Of a DNA stretch of 52,164 nt, positions 8,946 to 20,147 are shown piece after piece. The notes under the pieces were generated by a model. The model was not told the DNA's origin. It made no database searches and saw only the letters and a program-made list of their open reading frames with translations. The stretch spans positions 1 to 52,164 of the forward strand of contig CANESI010000017.1 of assembly GCA_947441065.1 (NCBI GenBank). The letters run 5' to 3'. Source of the stretch: Caulobacteraceae bacterium. GTDB taxonomy: Bacteria > Pseudomonadota > Alphaproteobacteria > Caulobacterales > Caulobacteraceae. Position numbers and translations under genes: made by a program. Position 1 is the first letter of the stretch; each line of letters starts with the position of its first letter.

Positions 8946-9833
8946 ATGGACCAAGTGACCCAACAGGGCATTCTCAAGAAATTTGAGATCGAGCAGGCGG
9001 ATGTTGATCGCGTCAGAGCGGTTGGTCCGAGGTTAATGTTGGAGATCAACGACCATCTCACTGCATTTTACGAATGGATGGCGAACCACGACGAATACCA
9101 AATCTTCTTTGCCAACAGCCCTGACCGTTTGAACCGGGTTCAATCCATGCAGGCCTCCTATTGGCGCACCTTCTTTGAAGCCAACCTGACCGCAGCTTGG
9201 TTTGAAGAACGCAAGCATGTTGGTGCGGTCCACGCCCATATTGACCTTCCCAACGACATCTATTTCGCCGGGGTCTCGTTCTCGGCAAAGTCGCTTATCA
9301 ACCGGCTCAGGAAACTTGGAGATACCGTCGAGAATATTGACGCGACGGTGGACTCGATCACCAAGCTCATCTTCTTGGACACCTTCGTCGTGATCGACGA
9401 GATTGCGCGCATCAACCGAGAAAAGATTGTAGCAGGCAGCAAGGCTCTGCTCGAAATGACGTCTGTAACCCCGATTTGGGAGGGCATTCTTCTCTTGCCC
9501 CTGCTGGGCATCATCGATTCAGAGCGCACCCGCGACATCATGACCAAGACCCTCACCAAGATTGGTGAGACGCGGGCTAAGGTCTTTGTGCTCGATATTA
9601 GCGGCGTCAGTGCGATGGATACAGCGGTCGCCAACCAACTCATCAAGATCACCATGGCGACCCAGTTCATGGGCTGTGAAACCATCATTTCGGGGGTTTC
9701 GCCCACCATCGCTCAGACCCTTGTCGAGCTCGGGGTCAATATTGGCGACGTTCGGACGACCGCAACCCTGCGAGATTCATTCGAGTTGGCCCTGCGCGCG
9801 GCCGGTATTGGTCTCCAAAATATTGGGTCCTAG
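8946..9833 (+). CDS. rsbR: RsbR-type stressosome sensor: globin-coupled-sensor domain plus STAS domain
   Basis: The 295-residue start chosen here has a strong GGGGAGG six bases upstream. Residues ~8-160 are a globin-coupled-sensor (protoglobin-like) domain: FEIEQADVDRVRAVGP at the start and KHVGAVHAHIDLPNDIYFAG around residues 90-109. His96 fits the proximal haem ligand of globin sensors, so haem binding is likely. Residues ~172-288 are a STAS domain. Within it DSERTRD places Ser192 where Bacillus RsbR has a phosphorylated Thr, and DISGVSAMDTAVAN places Thr226 at the second site. In the family such proteins build the stressosome core with RsbS and release RsbT when phosphorylated. First gene of a five-gene operon. 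Confidence 0.9.
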   Translation: MDQVTQQGILKKFEIEQADVDRVRAVGPRLMLEINDHLTAFYEWMANHDEYQIFFANSPDRLNRVQSMQASYWRTFFEANLTAAWFEERKHVGAVHAHIDLPNDIYFAGVSFSAKSLINRLRKLGDTVENIDATVDSITKLIFLDTFVVIDEIARINREKIVAGSKALLEMTSVTPIWEGILLLPLLGIIDSERTRDIMTKTLTKIGETRAKVFVLDISGVSAMDTAVANQLIKITMATQFMGCETIISGVSPTIAQTLVELGVNIGDVRTTATLRDSFELALRAAGIGLQNIGS

Positions 9834-9876
9834 GCCAAGCTGATTTCATCAAGACACCCAGGGAAACTAGGGTCAT

Positions 9877-10263
9877 ATGTCCGACCTCGATCTAAAGGCC
9901 AGCGCCTCCAGAAGCGTCACCTCAACGCGGATCAGCGACTGCTTGATCGTGACCGTGCCTGACGATCTGGGGGGCTCCCAGATGGATGTCCTGCGTGATG
10001 CGACCCTCCAGGCCATACATGGTGTGTCAACGCGCGCCGTGATCTTTGAGCTGAGCAGCCTGAGGTTCCTCGATAGCGAGGAATTCTATGGTTTAAAGTC
10101 TATCGCTCACATGACGCAAAGACTTGGATCGACCTCGATTTTTGTCGGACTGCACCCGGGCATCGTCGCTCATCTGGTCCAAGCCGATGCAGACCTTGGC
10201 GGAATTAAAGCCGAACTTGGCTTGAGTGACGCCTTACGATCCCTATCGGTTGGGCTGGGCTAG
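9877..10263 (+). CDS. rsbS: RsbS-like STAS-domain stressosome scaffold protein
   Basis: A 128-residue protein that is essentially one STAS domain. The segment LRFLDSEEFYGL places Ser67 at the position of the serine that RsbT phosphorylates in Bacillus RsbS. The following ITQ-like helix and the GLHPGIVAHLVQ segment match the RsbS pattern. There is no sensory domain, as expected for the scaffold. It starts 43 bases after the RsbR stop and ends two bases before the RsbT-RsbX fusion, so co-expression is strongly implied. Confidence 0.85.
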   Translation: MSDLDLKASASRSVTSTRISDCLIVTVPDDLGGSQMDVLRDATLQAIHGVSTRAVIFELSSLRFLDSEEFYGLKSIAHMTQRLGSTSIFVGLHPGIVAHLVQADADLGGIKAELGLSDALRSLSVGLG

Positions 10264-10265
10264 CC

Positions 10266-11330
10266 ATGCCTATCGGCACCATTCGCACCTTCTCTTTTAC
10301 CGTTCGCGACTATACCGATCTTCGGATCGCCGTGAGCAATGTCCAAAAACTGCCTTTTGTTGCCTGCGCAACCGACCTCGAGCGGTCGATGGTCGGCACG
10401 ATGGTCTCCGAGCTCGGCTCCAACATCATCAAATATGCGACCTATGGCACCATTATTGCGAGCCTTCACGAAGAGGGTGGGCATCAAGGCGTTGAAATCT
10501 TAGCGAAAGATGATGGGCCGGGAATAAAGAACCTAGACCTTGCGCTCTGCGATAACTTCTCCACAGGCCAGACCCTCGGCTTAGGCCTGCCGGGTGTAAA
10601 ACGGATGGCCGATCGGTTTTCTATTCGGTCCACGCCAACTGTCGGAACCGTTGTCAGCGCAATCAAAATCTTCAAAGCCACAGAAGCGCGATCAAAAATC
10701 ACCCCTGAGGAACCTAGGTTCTTTGACGCCTTCAGTCTGCCCTTCACGCAACGCTGCGAGATTGGCTCCTATCACCGCCCAATGGTTGGCGAGATCAACA
10801 GCGGGGACCGCGTTGTTATCGCGAACGCCGATCACCAGACCCTGATCGCCATCATTGACGTTACCGGCCACGGAGACCGTGCGCATGAGAGCGCTAAGGC
10901 GATCCAAACCATCGTCGAGACCAACAGCAGTTTACAACCCAAGGCGCTCATGGCCCTGATCCACACAAGTCTCAAAGGCTCAATCGGCGCGGCCATCGGG
11001 ATTATGAAAATTGATAGACACTCAAACAGCTTTAACTATCTGGCAGTCGGGAACACGGGCGCGAGCCGGGTCATGGGAAAGAAATGGCGCGGCATTTCGA
11101 AGGATGGTGTCCTAGGCCTGCGCCTGCCGACCCTTCTTGAGCAACAGGAATTTCTTGAACCTGGTGACGTCATCTTTCTTTGGACGGACGGCTTGCCAGA
11201 GACAACGGCACCCCAGTTCCTTCAGCGCCACATCGACGAAGCCGCCCAGCCCCTTGCCCATCGCCTGATAACGACCTTGGGGCGGGACCATGATGATGCG
11301 GGATGTGCCATCTTGAAGTGGTTAGCCTAA
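10266..11330 (+). CDS. RsbT-like serine kinase fused to RsbX/SpoIIE-type phosphatase
   Basis: One 354-residue chain carries two opposed activities. Residues ~1-137 are a GHKL ATPase of the RsbT type: [13 protein letters not shown] (Glu49 and Asn53 of the N box), DDGPGI (82-87) and [12 protein letters not shown] (105-116). Residues ~160-354 are a PP2C/SpoIIE-type serine phosphatase: [22 protein letters not shown] with Asp198, FLWTDGLPE, and DDAGCAIL near the end, which together give the metal-binding acids. In Bacillus and relatives RsbT and RsbX are separate proteins that phosphorylate and reset the stressosome. The fusion appears genuine because the frame is continuous with no internal start context. 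Its stop overlaps the next ATG (TAATG). Confidence 0.88.
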   Translation: MPIGTIRTFSFTVRDYTDLRIAVSNVQKLPFVACATDLERSMVGTMVSELGSNIIKYATYGTIIASLHEEGGHQGVEILAKDDGPGIKNLDLALCDNFSTGQTLGLGLPGVKRMADRFSIRSTPTVGTVVSAIKIFKATEARSKITPEEPRFFDAFSLPFTQRCEIGSYHRPMVGEINSGDRVVIANADHQTLIAIIDVTGHGDRAHESAKAIQTIVETNSSLQPKALMALIHTSLKGSIGAAIGIMKIDRHSNSFNYLAVGNTGASRVMGKKWRGISKDGVLGLRLPTLLEQQEFLEPGDVIFLWTDGLPETTAPQFLQRHIDEAAQPLAHRLITTLGRDHDDAGCAILKWLA

Positions 11331-14001
11331 TGCAGCTTGCCAGTTTAAAAATCAGCAATCCAGACACGGTCTATTCCGGCCGTCGCAAGATCTATGATTT
11401 CGCGATAGCGCTGAGCAGAGATGCCGTGCTCTCGGCCCAGATCGCTGGAGAGTTTTCCGAACTCGCAAAGCTCTTGGCAAACTATGGTGATCGCGCACGA
11501 GCCAGTATTTCTCTGTCCATGCGCCGTGGCCATTCGCTCATCGAAATTGAATATTACGTCAAAAATGCTGACGAAGACACGAACCACGTTTCAAGCGCGC
11601 AACCCTCCAAGCAACCATACCGCGCCGTACGGGAATATCCGGTTCCGGTAGCGGCCCCGACCGAGAGTCAAATCGAGCGGTTTCGATCCATACTCACAGA
11701 AAAGACCCGCGAAGAACTCTTCCGCGACATTCATGAGATCAACGACGAACTGCGTGACGCAACTGCTGAGGCAGTTTCTGCAGCGCAGATGAAAGCTGAC
11801 TTCTTGGCCAATATGAGCCACGAAATTCGCACGCCGATGAATGCAATTGTGGGCATGACCCATCAGGCGCTGAGCACGGACCTGTCTCAAAAGCAGCGCG
11901 GCTATATCGAGCGGATTCAACAGTCATCTCAGCATCTGATGACACTGATTGAAGATATTTTGGACTTCTCCAAAATTGAATCTGGAAAAATGACCATCGA
12001 AGAGGTCGAGTTCCAGATTGAAAATATCATTCACAACCTTATCACCATCAATGCCGAGAACCTTGAGCGTAAGAACATCGAATTCACCTTCAAGATTGAT
12101 CAGAACGTCCCGAAAAATCTGAGGGGCGATCCCTTCAGGCTGAGCCAAATTCTGATCAACTTCGTCAGCAATGCGATCAAGTTTAGCGACCAAGGCGAGG
12201 TTGGTGTCCATGTCGAGATGGAGGATGAGGGACCCGACGATATCCTTCTGAAGTTCACCGTCAGCGACACCGGCATTGGCATTAGCCCAGAGCAACAAAA
12301 GAAGCTGTTCCAAAGCTTCCAACAGGCCGACACCTCGACCACACGCAAATATGGCGGCACGGGTCTGGGTCTGGCGATCAGTAAAAGCCTCGCCGAATTG
12401 ATGGGCGGTCAGGTTGGGCTTTCCAGTCAACTGGGAAAGGGCTCGAAATTCTGGTTCAGCGCTAGACTGAAGCACAGTCAGGAAATCCAGCAATCGGCCG
12501 TTCAACTGGATCTTTCGACCGTCAAGGCCTTTGTCGTCGACGACCACGACCGTGCCCGTCAGATCATGGTCGAAATCCTGACCGCGATGGGCGTGACCTG
12601 TGTTCCATTAACGTCCGGCTTTGCCTGCCTGTCCGAACTGCAAGCCGCCATCAATGGGCATGATGAGCCCGACATCGTCTTCATCGACTGGAAGATGCCC
12701 GGCCTCGACGGCATGGAAACGGCCAAAGCCATTCGCAAAATGCCCTTTGCGGTCCCGCCAAAGCTGGTTCTGGCCACGGCGCTTGGCCGGGAAGATATTC
12801 GAAATAACGAAGGCCACCTGCTGTTCGACGATGCGATCGTTAAGCCCGTCCATGGCTCGAACCTCTTAGATGCCTTGGCCAACACCCTCTTCGCGAACCC
12901 CAGACCCAAAAAGGCCAAGGGGCGTAGGTCTAAATCGGACAAGAGCTCGAAGCTATCAGAGGTCGAGATCAAGGCCTTCACCAAGCGCTTCAAACATGCG
13001 CGCATTCTGTTGGTCGAAGATAATGAGATCAATCGAGACGTTGCGGTCGGGCTATTCCAAGAGCGCAACATCGCCATCGAACTGGCAGAAAATGGGCTAG
13101 AGGCACTCTTTAGGGTCAAGGCAGAGCCGTGGGACCTTGTGTTCATGGATATGCACATGCCGATCATGGATGGTCTTGAGGCCACCCTTGAGATCCGAAA
13201 ACTGCCTGAACTGGCCGACCTGCCCATCGTGGCCCTCACCGCAAACGCCATGGCCAAGGACCGGGAACGGTGCGCCGAGGTCGGCATGAACGACTATGTG
13301 ACCAAACCCATCAATCCCAATGAGCTTTGGCGGGTTTTGGAACAATGGGTCACGCCCAATGATACTGACGCCGAGGTGGCCGAAGCGCCCTCAGAGCAGG
13401 TCCTGACAATCGAAGCGCCCACCTTGCCGACCGTTAAGGGGATCGATCGGGTCAAGGCGCTGCAAAATACCAATGGCAATGAAAAGCTAGCCCTCTCCAT
13501 CCTCACCAAGTTTGCCGACCGCAGCGCGCGTTTCTCAGCGGAATATGAAGCGGCGCAAAGCTCTGAAACCTCCAAGGATAGGGAGCGGATTGCCCATAGC
13601 CTCAAGGGCACAGCCGGCAGCGTCGGGGCAGACCCCATCGCGGCCATGGCCGGAGAACTCGAGCGCTTGATCCATCAGGGCAAGGACAGCGCCCTGATCG
13701 AACAGCAATATCGGACCCTCTGCGTGGCCCTTGGGTCGCTGCTGAGCCATCTGGACATCGCACTTGGGACAGCCAACGAAACCGTGGTGGCTCCGGTGGC
13801 CCTACCCTCTGACTTTGACGTCCAAATCGAGCAAATGACACGCCTCCTTATATCCGACGACATCGGTTCAAATCGCCTGTTTAAGGACTTTGAACCGCAC
13901 TTTCGGACCCTCTTGGACGGAAAATTCGAGGAATTTTCCAACAATATCAACGACTATGACTATCCCGCAGCATATGCCATTTTGAAGACCATAGGCCGCG
14001 C

Positions 14002-14005
<4 letters not shown>
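11330..14005 (+). CDS. Hybrid sensor histidine kinase (HisKA, HATPase, two receivers, Hpt)
   Basis: The start chosen overlaps the upstream stop (TAATG); an in-frame ATG at 11303 would add nine residues. The 891-residue product has an N-terminal region (residues ~10-75) with no PAS, GAF or membrane segment; it looks like the front half of an RsbT-type ATPase ([15 protein letters not shown] ... SELAKLL). Then come a HisKA domain with [10 protein letters not shown] (His164), an HATPase domain ([16 protein letters not shown]), receiver 1 with Asp453 (FIDWKMPG), receiver 2 with Asp607 ([11 protein letters not shown]), and an Hpt domain with His756 ([13 protein letters not shown]). The kinase is cytosolic. 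It probably takes its input from the stressosome and passes phosphate to the HD-GYP regulator encoded next, whose ATG overlaps its stop. Confidence 0.9.
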
Positions 14006-15099
<1,094 letters not shown>

Positions 15100-15107
15100 T
15101 CCGCCTC

Positions 15108-15902
15108 CTATCGACCCGTGAAATTGGGTTTACGCTTTTCAAAGAAGGCCTTACGGGCTTCTTTTCCATCATCACTTCCAAAGGCCATGCGGATATTGGT
15201 CAGCTCATAACGAAGCTGCTGCTCTAGATCTAAGGTCTCGAGCGACTTGGTCATGCCGCGCTTGAGCAGGCGCAGAGTGATCGGCGACCATTGGCACAGC
15301 TCTTCGCAATATTCCGCCAAGCGCTCGGTAAACCGATCCGCGTCTACCGCCTCACCGGCCATGCCGAGGGCGACCGCCTCGTCGCCAATAACCGTTCGGT
15401 TCTCCATCATGAACCGCAGGGCGGGTTCATAGCCCATGGCCTGAGGCAGGGTGATGGTCAGGCCTGCATCGGGTGAACCGCCAATGCGGGTATAGCCCGC
15501 CATCAGCCGGGCGCTGCGGCTGATCAATCGAACATCAGTGGCCATAGCGAGGCCCAAGCCCGCCCCAACCGCCACGCCATTGATGCCGCCGACGATGGGC
15601 TTGTCGCAGCGCTTGCGCATCGACAGCAGGAACTGGCCGACCCAATGGATGTCGTCCAACTGTGCCGACTGAGCCGTCAGGGGCGAAAACTTCTCAGGGG
15701 CTGAAAGGTCGAGCCCCGCGCAGAAGGAGTCGCCGCTCCCGGTCAAGGCAATGACCCAGACATTATCATCACGCGCCGCCGCCTCGATGGCCTCAACCAC
15801 ACCCCAAGCCAGCTGATCGCTCAAGGCATTCTTCTTTTCAGGGCGGTTCAGAAGGATGGTGCGGACATGGCCCGCATCGGTGATTTTAACATCTGTGGTC
15901 AT
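15108..15902 (-). CDS. Enoyl-CoA hydratase/isomerase family protein (PaaG-like)
   Basis: A 264-residue crotonase-fold enzyme. The oxyanion-hole segments are visible: SFCAGLDLS near residue 62 and GGINGVAVGAGLGLAMATDVRL near 105. The active-site stretch GGSPDAGLTITLP carries Asp where hydratases usually have Glu, a pattern seen in isomerases of the PaaG type, so a double-bond isomerase is as likely as a hydratase. The substrate is unknown. It is divergent from the sulfatase gene and convergent with the stressosome operon, and no pathway partner lies next to it. Confidence 0.85.
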   Translation of the reverse strand: MTTDVKITDAGHVRTILLNRPEKKNALSDQLAWGVVEAIEAAARDDNVWVIALTGSGDSFCAGLDLSAPEKFSPLTAQSAQLDDIHWVGQFLLSMRKRCDKPIVGGINGVAVGAGLGLAMATDVRLISRSARLMAGYTRIGGSPDAGLTITLPQAMGYEPALRFMMENRTVIGDEAVALGMAGEAVDADRFTERLAEYCEELCQWSPITLRLLKRGMTKSLETLDLEQQLRYELTNIRMAFGSDDGKEARKAFFEKRKPNFTGR

Positions 15903-16084
15903 GGTCTTCGCCCTAATGGATTAGAAATTCAGGCTTAGAAAATCTGAGGATCTTGTCAATAAGTTATATCGGGCCTCGACAAAGCCGATGGGAAGACCAC
16001 AAAAAATAGATTGTCCTTGGAATTGAGGGTGCTGTCATTTTATGGTGCGCTAAGGTCGGTTTACGGGCGAACAAGGGGGATTGG

Positions 16085-17641
16085 ATGATCGGTTCAAAAA
16101 CGGCGGCGAGCCTTATGGCCATCGCGGCCATGGTCAGCCTTTCCAGCTGTCAGACGCCAAACACGACTGCGGCTTCAATGTCAACGCGCGGTAGCAGCAG
16201 CGAAACGGCGGCTCTGAGCCATCCTAACATCGTCATCATCCTTGCCGACGATATGGGCTGGCGCGACGTCGGCTATCACGGCAGTGAGATCAAGACCCCC
16301 AACATCGATGCCTTAGCCGCCAAGGGTGTCATCCTGGATCGATACTACGCACAGCCGAGCTGCAGCCCCACCCGCACAGCCCTGATGACGGGCCGCTCGC
16401 CAATGCGGTTGGGCGTGGTTCAGCCCCTGTCGAAACTCGCGCCAACCGGCCTGCCCTTGAGCGAAAAGCTGCTCCCGCAATATCTCAAAGAGGCCAATTA
16501 CCAGACCTTCTTGACCGGGAAGTGGCACTTGGGAGGGCGTCAGAGGGCCTATCTGCCGACTGAACGTGGGTTCGATCAATTCTATGGGTCTTTGAACGGC
16601 GGCATTGGCTATTGGGACCACGTCCACGGCGGTGGGCTTGACTGGCAGCGCAATGGCAAGACCCTGCGCGAAGAGGGCTATTCCACCGATCTCATCACGA
16701 CCGAGGCCATCAAGCTGGTTCGCGGCCGCAACAAGAGCCGCCCCCTGATGCTCTACGCCGCCTTTGGCGCGCCGCACCTGCCAAACGAGGCCCCAGAAGC
16801 GGCCATCGCGCAATATGCGGATATCAAGAACCCGCACAGGCGTGTCCATGCGGCCATGGTGACAGAATTGGACTCGGCCATTGGTCGGCTCGTCGAAACG
16901 CTGAAATCCGAAGGCATGCTCGACAATACGATCATCTGGTTCATGAGCGACAATGGCGGCCTGATCGCTTCGCCGCCACCATCCTTTAACGTCCTTGGAC
17001 AGCAGATCGCCAAGATGGAGGCTGCGGCCGGAACCAAATTGACGCCGCGCTTTATGGAGTTCATGAGGGTCAACAATATTGAAGGTGGGTCTGACAATCT
17101 GCCGCTCAAAGGCGCCAAGGCGACGGTCCATGAAGGCGCCGCACGGGTGCCGTCCTTCGTCTATTGGCAAGGAAAGCTTTCCCCGAAGACCTCGGCCCAG
17201 ATGATCACCGCGCAGGATGTTTTGCCGACCTTGATGCAGGGCGCTGGGCTAAAGGTTCCCTCGCGTTTGGATGGGCGGAGCCTGTGGCCCGCCCTCACCA
17301 AGGCCAAGTCCCTGCCCGTATCGGACTATGTCATTCAGGCCAGCAAAGGTCTGGGTCAAGACGAGGCCTATTATCGCTATCCGTGGAAACTGGTTCGCAT
17401 CGATGGTGCCCCTGAGGCGCTCTATAATGTTGAGCAGGACCCCAGCGAAAAAACCGACCTCGCCAAAAGCCGCCCCGAACTGGTCAAGACGCTTTCTGCC
17501 GCCCTCACCGCCTTTCCTCGCGGGCCGAGCGTGCAGGTGTCGATGAAGGACGCGATCCTCGATCCGGACTTCTTCGGTGGAAAGGAAGATCGCGCGCCTT
17601 GGGCAGATACGGTGCTGGGGCCAGCGCCTTCAGCAGATTGA
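16085..17641 (+). CDS. Sulfatase (arylsulfatase family), lipoprotein
   Basis: A 518-residue sulfatase. The N-terminus ends in a lipobox (LSSC, Cys22), so it should be lipid-anchored in the envelope. LADDMGWRDVGYHG gives the metal-binding Asp pair, and CSPTR (Cys93) is the formylglycine motif that must be modified by a sulfatase-maturating enzyme encoded elsewhere. TGKWHLGG and MSDNGG are further family motifs, and the C-terminal part (LYNVEQDPSEKTDLA) is typical of the class. A GGGGGA ribosome site supports the start. The substrate cannot be named; no polysaccharide-degradation genes are adjacent. Confidence 0.93.
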   Translation: MIGSKTAASLMAIAAMVSLSSCQTPNTTAASMSTRGSSSETAALSHPNIVIILADDMGWRDVGYHGSEIKTPNIDALAAKGVILDRYYAQPSCSPTRTALMTGRSPMRLGVVQPLSKLAPTGLPLSEKLLPQYLKEANYQTFLTGKWHLGGRQRAYLPTERGFDQFYGSLNGGIGYWDHVHGGGLDWQRNGKTLREEGYSTDLITTEAIKLVRGRNKSRPLMLYAAFGAPHLPNEAPEAAIAQYADIKNPHRRVHAAMVTELDSAIGRLVETLKSEGMLDNTIIWFMSDNGGLIASPPPSFNVLGQQIAKMEAAAGTKLTPRFMEFMRVNNIEGGSDNLPLKGAKATVHEGAARVPSFVYWQGKLSPKTSAQMITAQDVLPTLMQGAGLKVPSRLDGRSLWPALTKAKSLPVSDYVIQASKGLGQDEAYYRYPWKLVRIDGAPEALYNVEQDPSEKTDLAKSRPELVKTLSAALTAFPRGPSVQVSMKDAILDPDFFGGKEDRAPWADTVLGPAPSAD

Positions 17642-17725
17642 CCGAGGCCATAACCTCGAAGGTTATTGCCACCGCCCATGACCCGGCCCTAGTCTGTGAG
17701 TCTTACAAGGGTAGAGGTTGAGACA

Positions 17726-18064
17726 ATGTTGGCTTTTCGCGTGATGCTCGGTCTGATCCTGATCATCCTTACGGCCTATACCGGCAAGGTCCTCAGCACA
17801 GACGGGTTTACGCTGTTCCAAGTCTTCTTCGGAGACATGGCCAAGTTACAATGGGCGGGGCAGTTCAATCTCGACTTTATGTTCATGCTGGCCCTATCGG
17901 CGGTGTGGGTCGCATGGCGCAACCGGTTCAGCCCCAAGGGTCTTGGATTGGCGGTTCTAGCCTTTTTTCTCGGATCCGCTTTTCTTGGTGTTTATCTCTT
18001 GGTTTTGAGTTTTCAACCCGGCGCGACGGGCAAGTCCATTTTGATCGGTGCGGATCGAGAATAG
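17726..18064 (+). CDS. Small membrane protein, DUF2834-like
   Basis: A 112-residue protein with three predicted membrane segments (about residues 2-20, 45-63 and 76-98). The start at 17726 is preferred over a GTG at 17696 because AGAGG lies eight bases upstream of it. The layout, with a loop containing TLFQVFFG, a QFNLDFMFMLALSAVWVAWR helix and a final helix, resembles the DUF2834 family of bacterial and cyanobacterial membrane proteins of unknown function. It stands alone between the sulfatase and the c-di-GMP gene. Confidence 0.65.
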   Translation: MLAFRVMLGLILIILTAYTGKVLSTDGFTLFQVFFGDMAKLQWAGQFNLDFMFMLALSAVWVAWRNRFSPKGLGLAVLAFFLGSAFLGVYLLVLSFQPGATGKSILIGADRE

Positions 18065-18200
18065 TAAGCATCTACCCTTGATGGCCAAACTCAATTTCGG
18101 ATTGGCGACCTATATAAACAATACCGTATTTTAGAGCTTTAATATTGACAACTATCGTTGTCCGCGATTTGGATGCACACAACAGAGGCGCATCCCGATC

Positions 18201-20114
18201 ATGAACCTATCCGCGAGTTCCAATATAGCCCTATCGCCTAAGGCCTTGCGTGATGGCCAAAATCGTCTGAGGGCCAGCTTAGAAACGCTCAAGGATCGAC
18301 TCCTCAGTCCCGAAGCTCTGCTTCAAGGTCAACAGCGGGTCCTCGAACTGGTTGCCCGTAACGCCTCGCTCAAAGAAACCCTGTCTGAAATCGCGCGGCT
18401 GGCCGAAGATGCCTTTCCCGACATGTCCGCCTCTATTCTCTATTTCGACCCCGCATCTCAGGTTCTGCGCGCGGGCGGCTATAGCCGTCTGCCCAGCTCC
18501 TTTGCCGAGATCGTTGAGGGCATGGTCCCAGGCCCAAACATGGGCAGTTGCGGCACCTGCGCCTTCACCCGTGAACCGATCGTCAGCGTTGATGTGTTCG
18601 AAGACCCCCTCTGGATCGATTTTATCGGTGTTTGCCAAGAATATGGCATTCGCTCCGCCTGGTCGACGCCGCTATTGGATGGGCGGGACGGCTCTCTACT
18701 GGGCGTGTTTGGCATGTATTACCCCACGACCTGGTCGTCGGAACGGGCGATAGACATCTCGTTCGCGCAGGATTTCCACCAGCTGGCAACCATTGCCGCA
18801 GAGCGTCATCGTGATGAGGAACGGTCCCGCTATCTGGCCACTCACGATGCCCACACGGGCCTCGGCAACCGTAACCTTCTGATCGAGCAGGGCGAAGATA
18901 TTGTCAATCGCGCCGTCGCGACCGGATCTCCCCTCACCTTGGCCTTCATCGATCTTGATCGCTTCAAGCCTGTGCGGCAACAGTTTGGTCACGCCCAAAC
19001 CGACGTGATTTTCGCCCAGATCGCCACAAGGATGCGCGAACGATTGGATTGCGCCGAGCTATTGATCCGGTTCGACGGTGACGAATTTGTTGCCTTCCTT
19101 CCTCTTGCCATGGCCGACACAAAGGCTCTGGTGGTCGAGTTGGCGAATGATATGGCAATAGGCTTCGAGATGGCCGAACTGAACCTTCAGATCACCTTCT
19201 CCTGCGGTCTGTCGACCTATGACCATGACACCAGTGATTTGGACATGATCCTAATTATGGCTGATGAAGCCACTCGCGTCGCCAAGAAACTGGGCGGCGA
19301 TATGATCGTTATTGCGGACCAAACCCTCGCTGCCCGCGCCAAGAGCGGACGCAGCATCCGCAAGATGCTCGAAGTAGCGCTCGAGACAGATGCCATTCAG
19401 CCCTTCTATCAGCCGATCATGAACCTCACGACCGGACGCGCCAAGGGTTTCGAGGCGCTGATGCGGATCACCGATGAGAAGCTCAAAACGGTGCCGATCC
19501 AAGATCTTATCGCTGTTGCGGAAGAAAGCGGCCAGATTCACCGCATCGGTTTGAAGATGTTTGAAGCGGCCTGCAAAGCGGTGGCAGATCCCAGCGACCC
19601 GCTCAAGGGGCTGTCGGTCAACGTCAATATCTCCGTCGCGCAACTCTTGAAGGTCGGAACCACGGAGCAGGTATTGGACAGCCTGGCCCGGTTTGGGGCT
19701 GATCCAGCCCGTCTTTGCCTCGAACTGACTGAAAGCCAGTGGCTAGATGGCGATGGTGCCGGTCGTCGCGCGCTGATGGAACTGCATGAGGCGGGACTGA
19801 AACTCGCTCTTGATGACTTTGGGACCGGCTACGCCTCGTTGAACTATCTGCGCTCCCTTCCCTTCGACATTATCAAGGTCGATCAGAGCTTCGTGAAACT
19901 GATTGGACAGGATCGACAGGCCGACGCCCTATGCGCAACGGTTCTGGCGCTCGGGCAGGCCTGCGGGCTTGATGTCGTCGCCGAGGGGGTTGAGACTCCA
20001 GAACAGCTCAAGGCCCTGCAAGAGATGGGCTTCGAGCTTGGCCAAGGCTATCTCTGGGCCAAGGCCATGCCTGTCGATGTCGCATCTAAATGGCTCACCG
20101 ACAGCTTCATCTAG
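18201..20114 (+). CDS. GAF-GGDEF-EAL cyclic-di-GMP signalling protein
   Basis: A 637-residue cytosolic protein. Residues ~45-205 form a GAF domain (GSCGTCAFTREPIVSVDVFEDPLW, GVFGMYY). Residues ~210-375 are a GGDEF domain whose signature reads DGDEF (292-296), a departure from GGDEF that may lower or abolish cyclase activity. Residues ~385-635 are an EAL domain with FEALMRI, NVNISVAQL, LELTES, DDFGTGYASLNYLRSLPFD, IKVDQSF and AEGVETPEQ, so all usual catalytic and metal-binding residues appear present. The net activity is probably phosphodiesterase, with the GAF or GGDEF part regulatory. A TTGACA at 18145-18150 may belong to its promoter. It is not in an operon. Confidence 0.92.
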   Translation: MNLSASSNIALSPKALRDGQNRLRASLETLKDRLLSPEALLQGQQRVLELVARNASLKETLSEIARLAEDAFPDMSASILYFDPASQVLRAGGYSRLPSSFAEIVEGMVPGPNMGSCGTCAFTREPIVSVDVFEDPLWIDFIGVCQEYGIRSAWSTPLLDGRDGSLLGVFGMYYPTTWSSERAIDISFAQDFHQLATIAAERHRDEERSRYLATHDAHTGLGNRNLLIEQGEDIVNRAVATGSPLTLAFIDLDRFKPVRQQFGHAQTDVIFAQIATRMRERLDCAELLIRFDGDEFVAFLPLAMADTKALVVELANDMAIGFEMAELNLQITFSCGLSTYDHDTSDLDMILIMADEATRVAKKLGGDMIVIADQTLAARAKSGRSIRKMLEVALETDAIQPFYQPIMNLTTGRAKGFEALMRITDEKLKTVPIQDLIAVAEESGQIHRIGLKMFEAACKAVADPSDPLKGLSVNVNISVAQLLKVGTTEQVLDSLARFGADPARLCLELTESQWLDGDGAGRRALMELHEAGLKLALDDFGTGYASLNYLRSLPFDIIKVDQSFVKLIGQDRQADALCATVLALGQACGLDVVAEGVETPEQLKALQEMGFELGQGYLWAKAMPVDVASKWLTDSFI

Positions 20115-20147
20115 GCTGAGAACAAGCGTCTCTCGCGATCAATTGGC

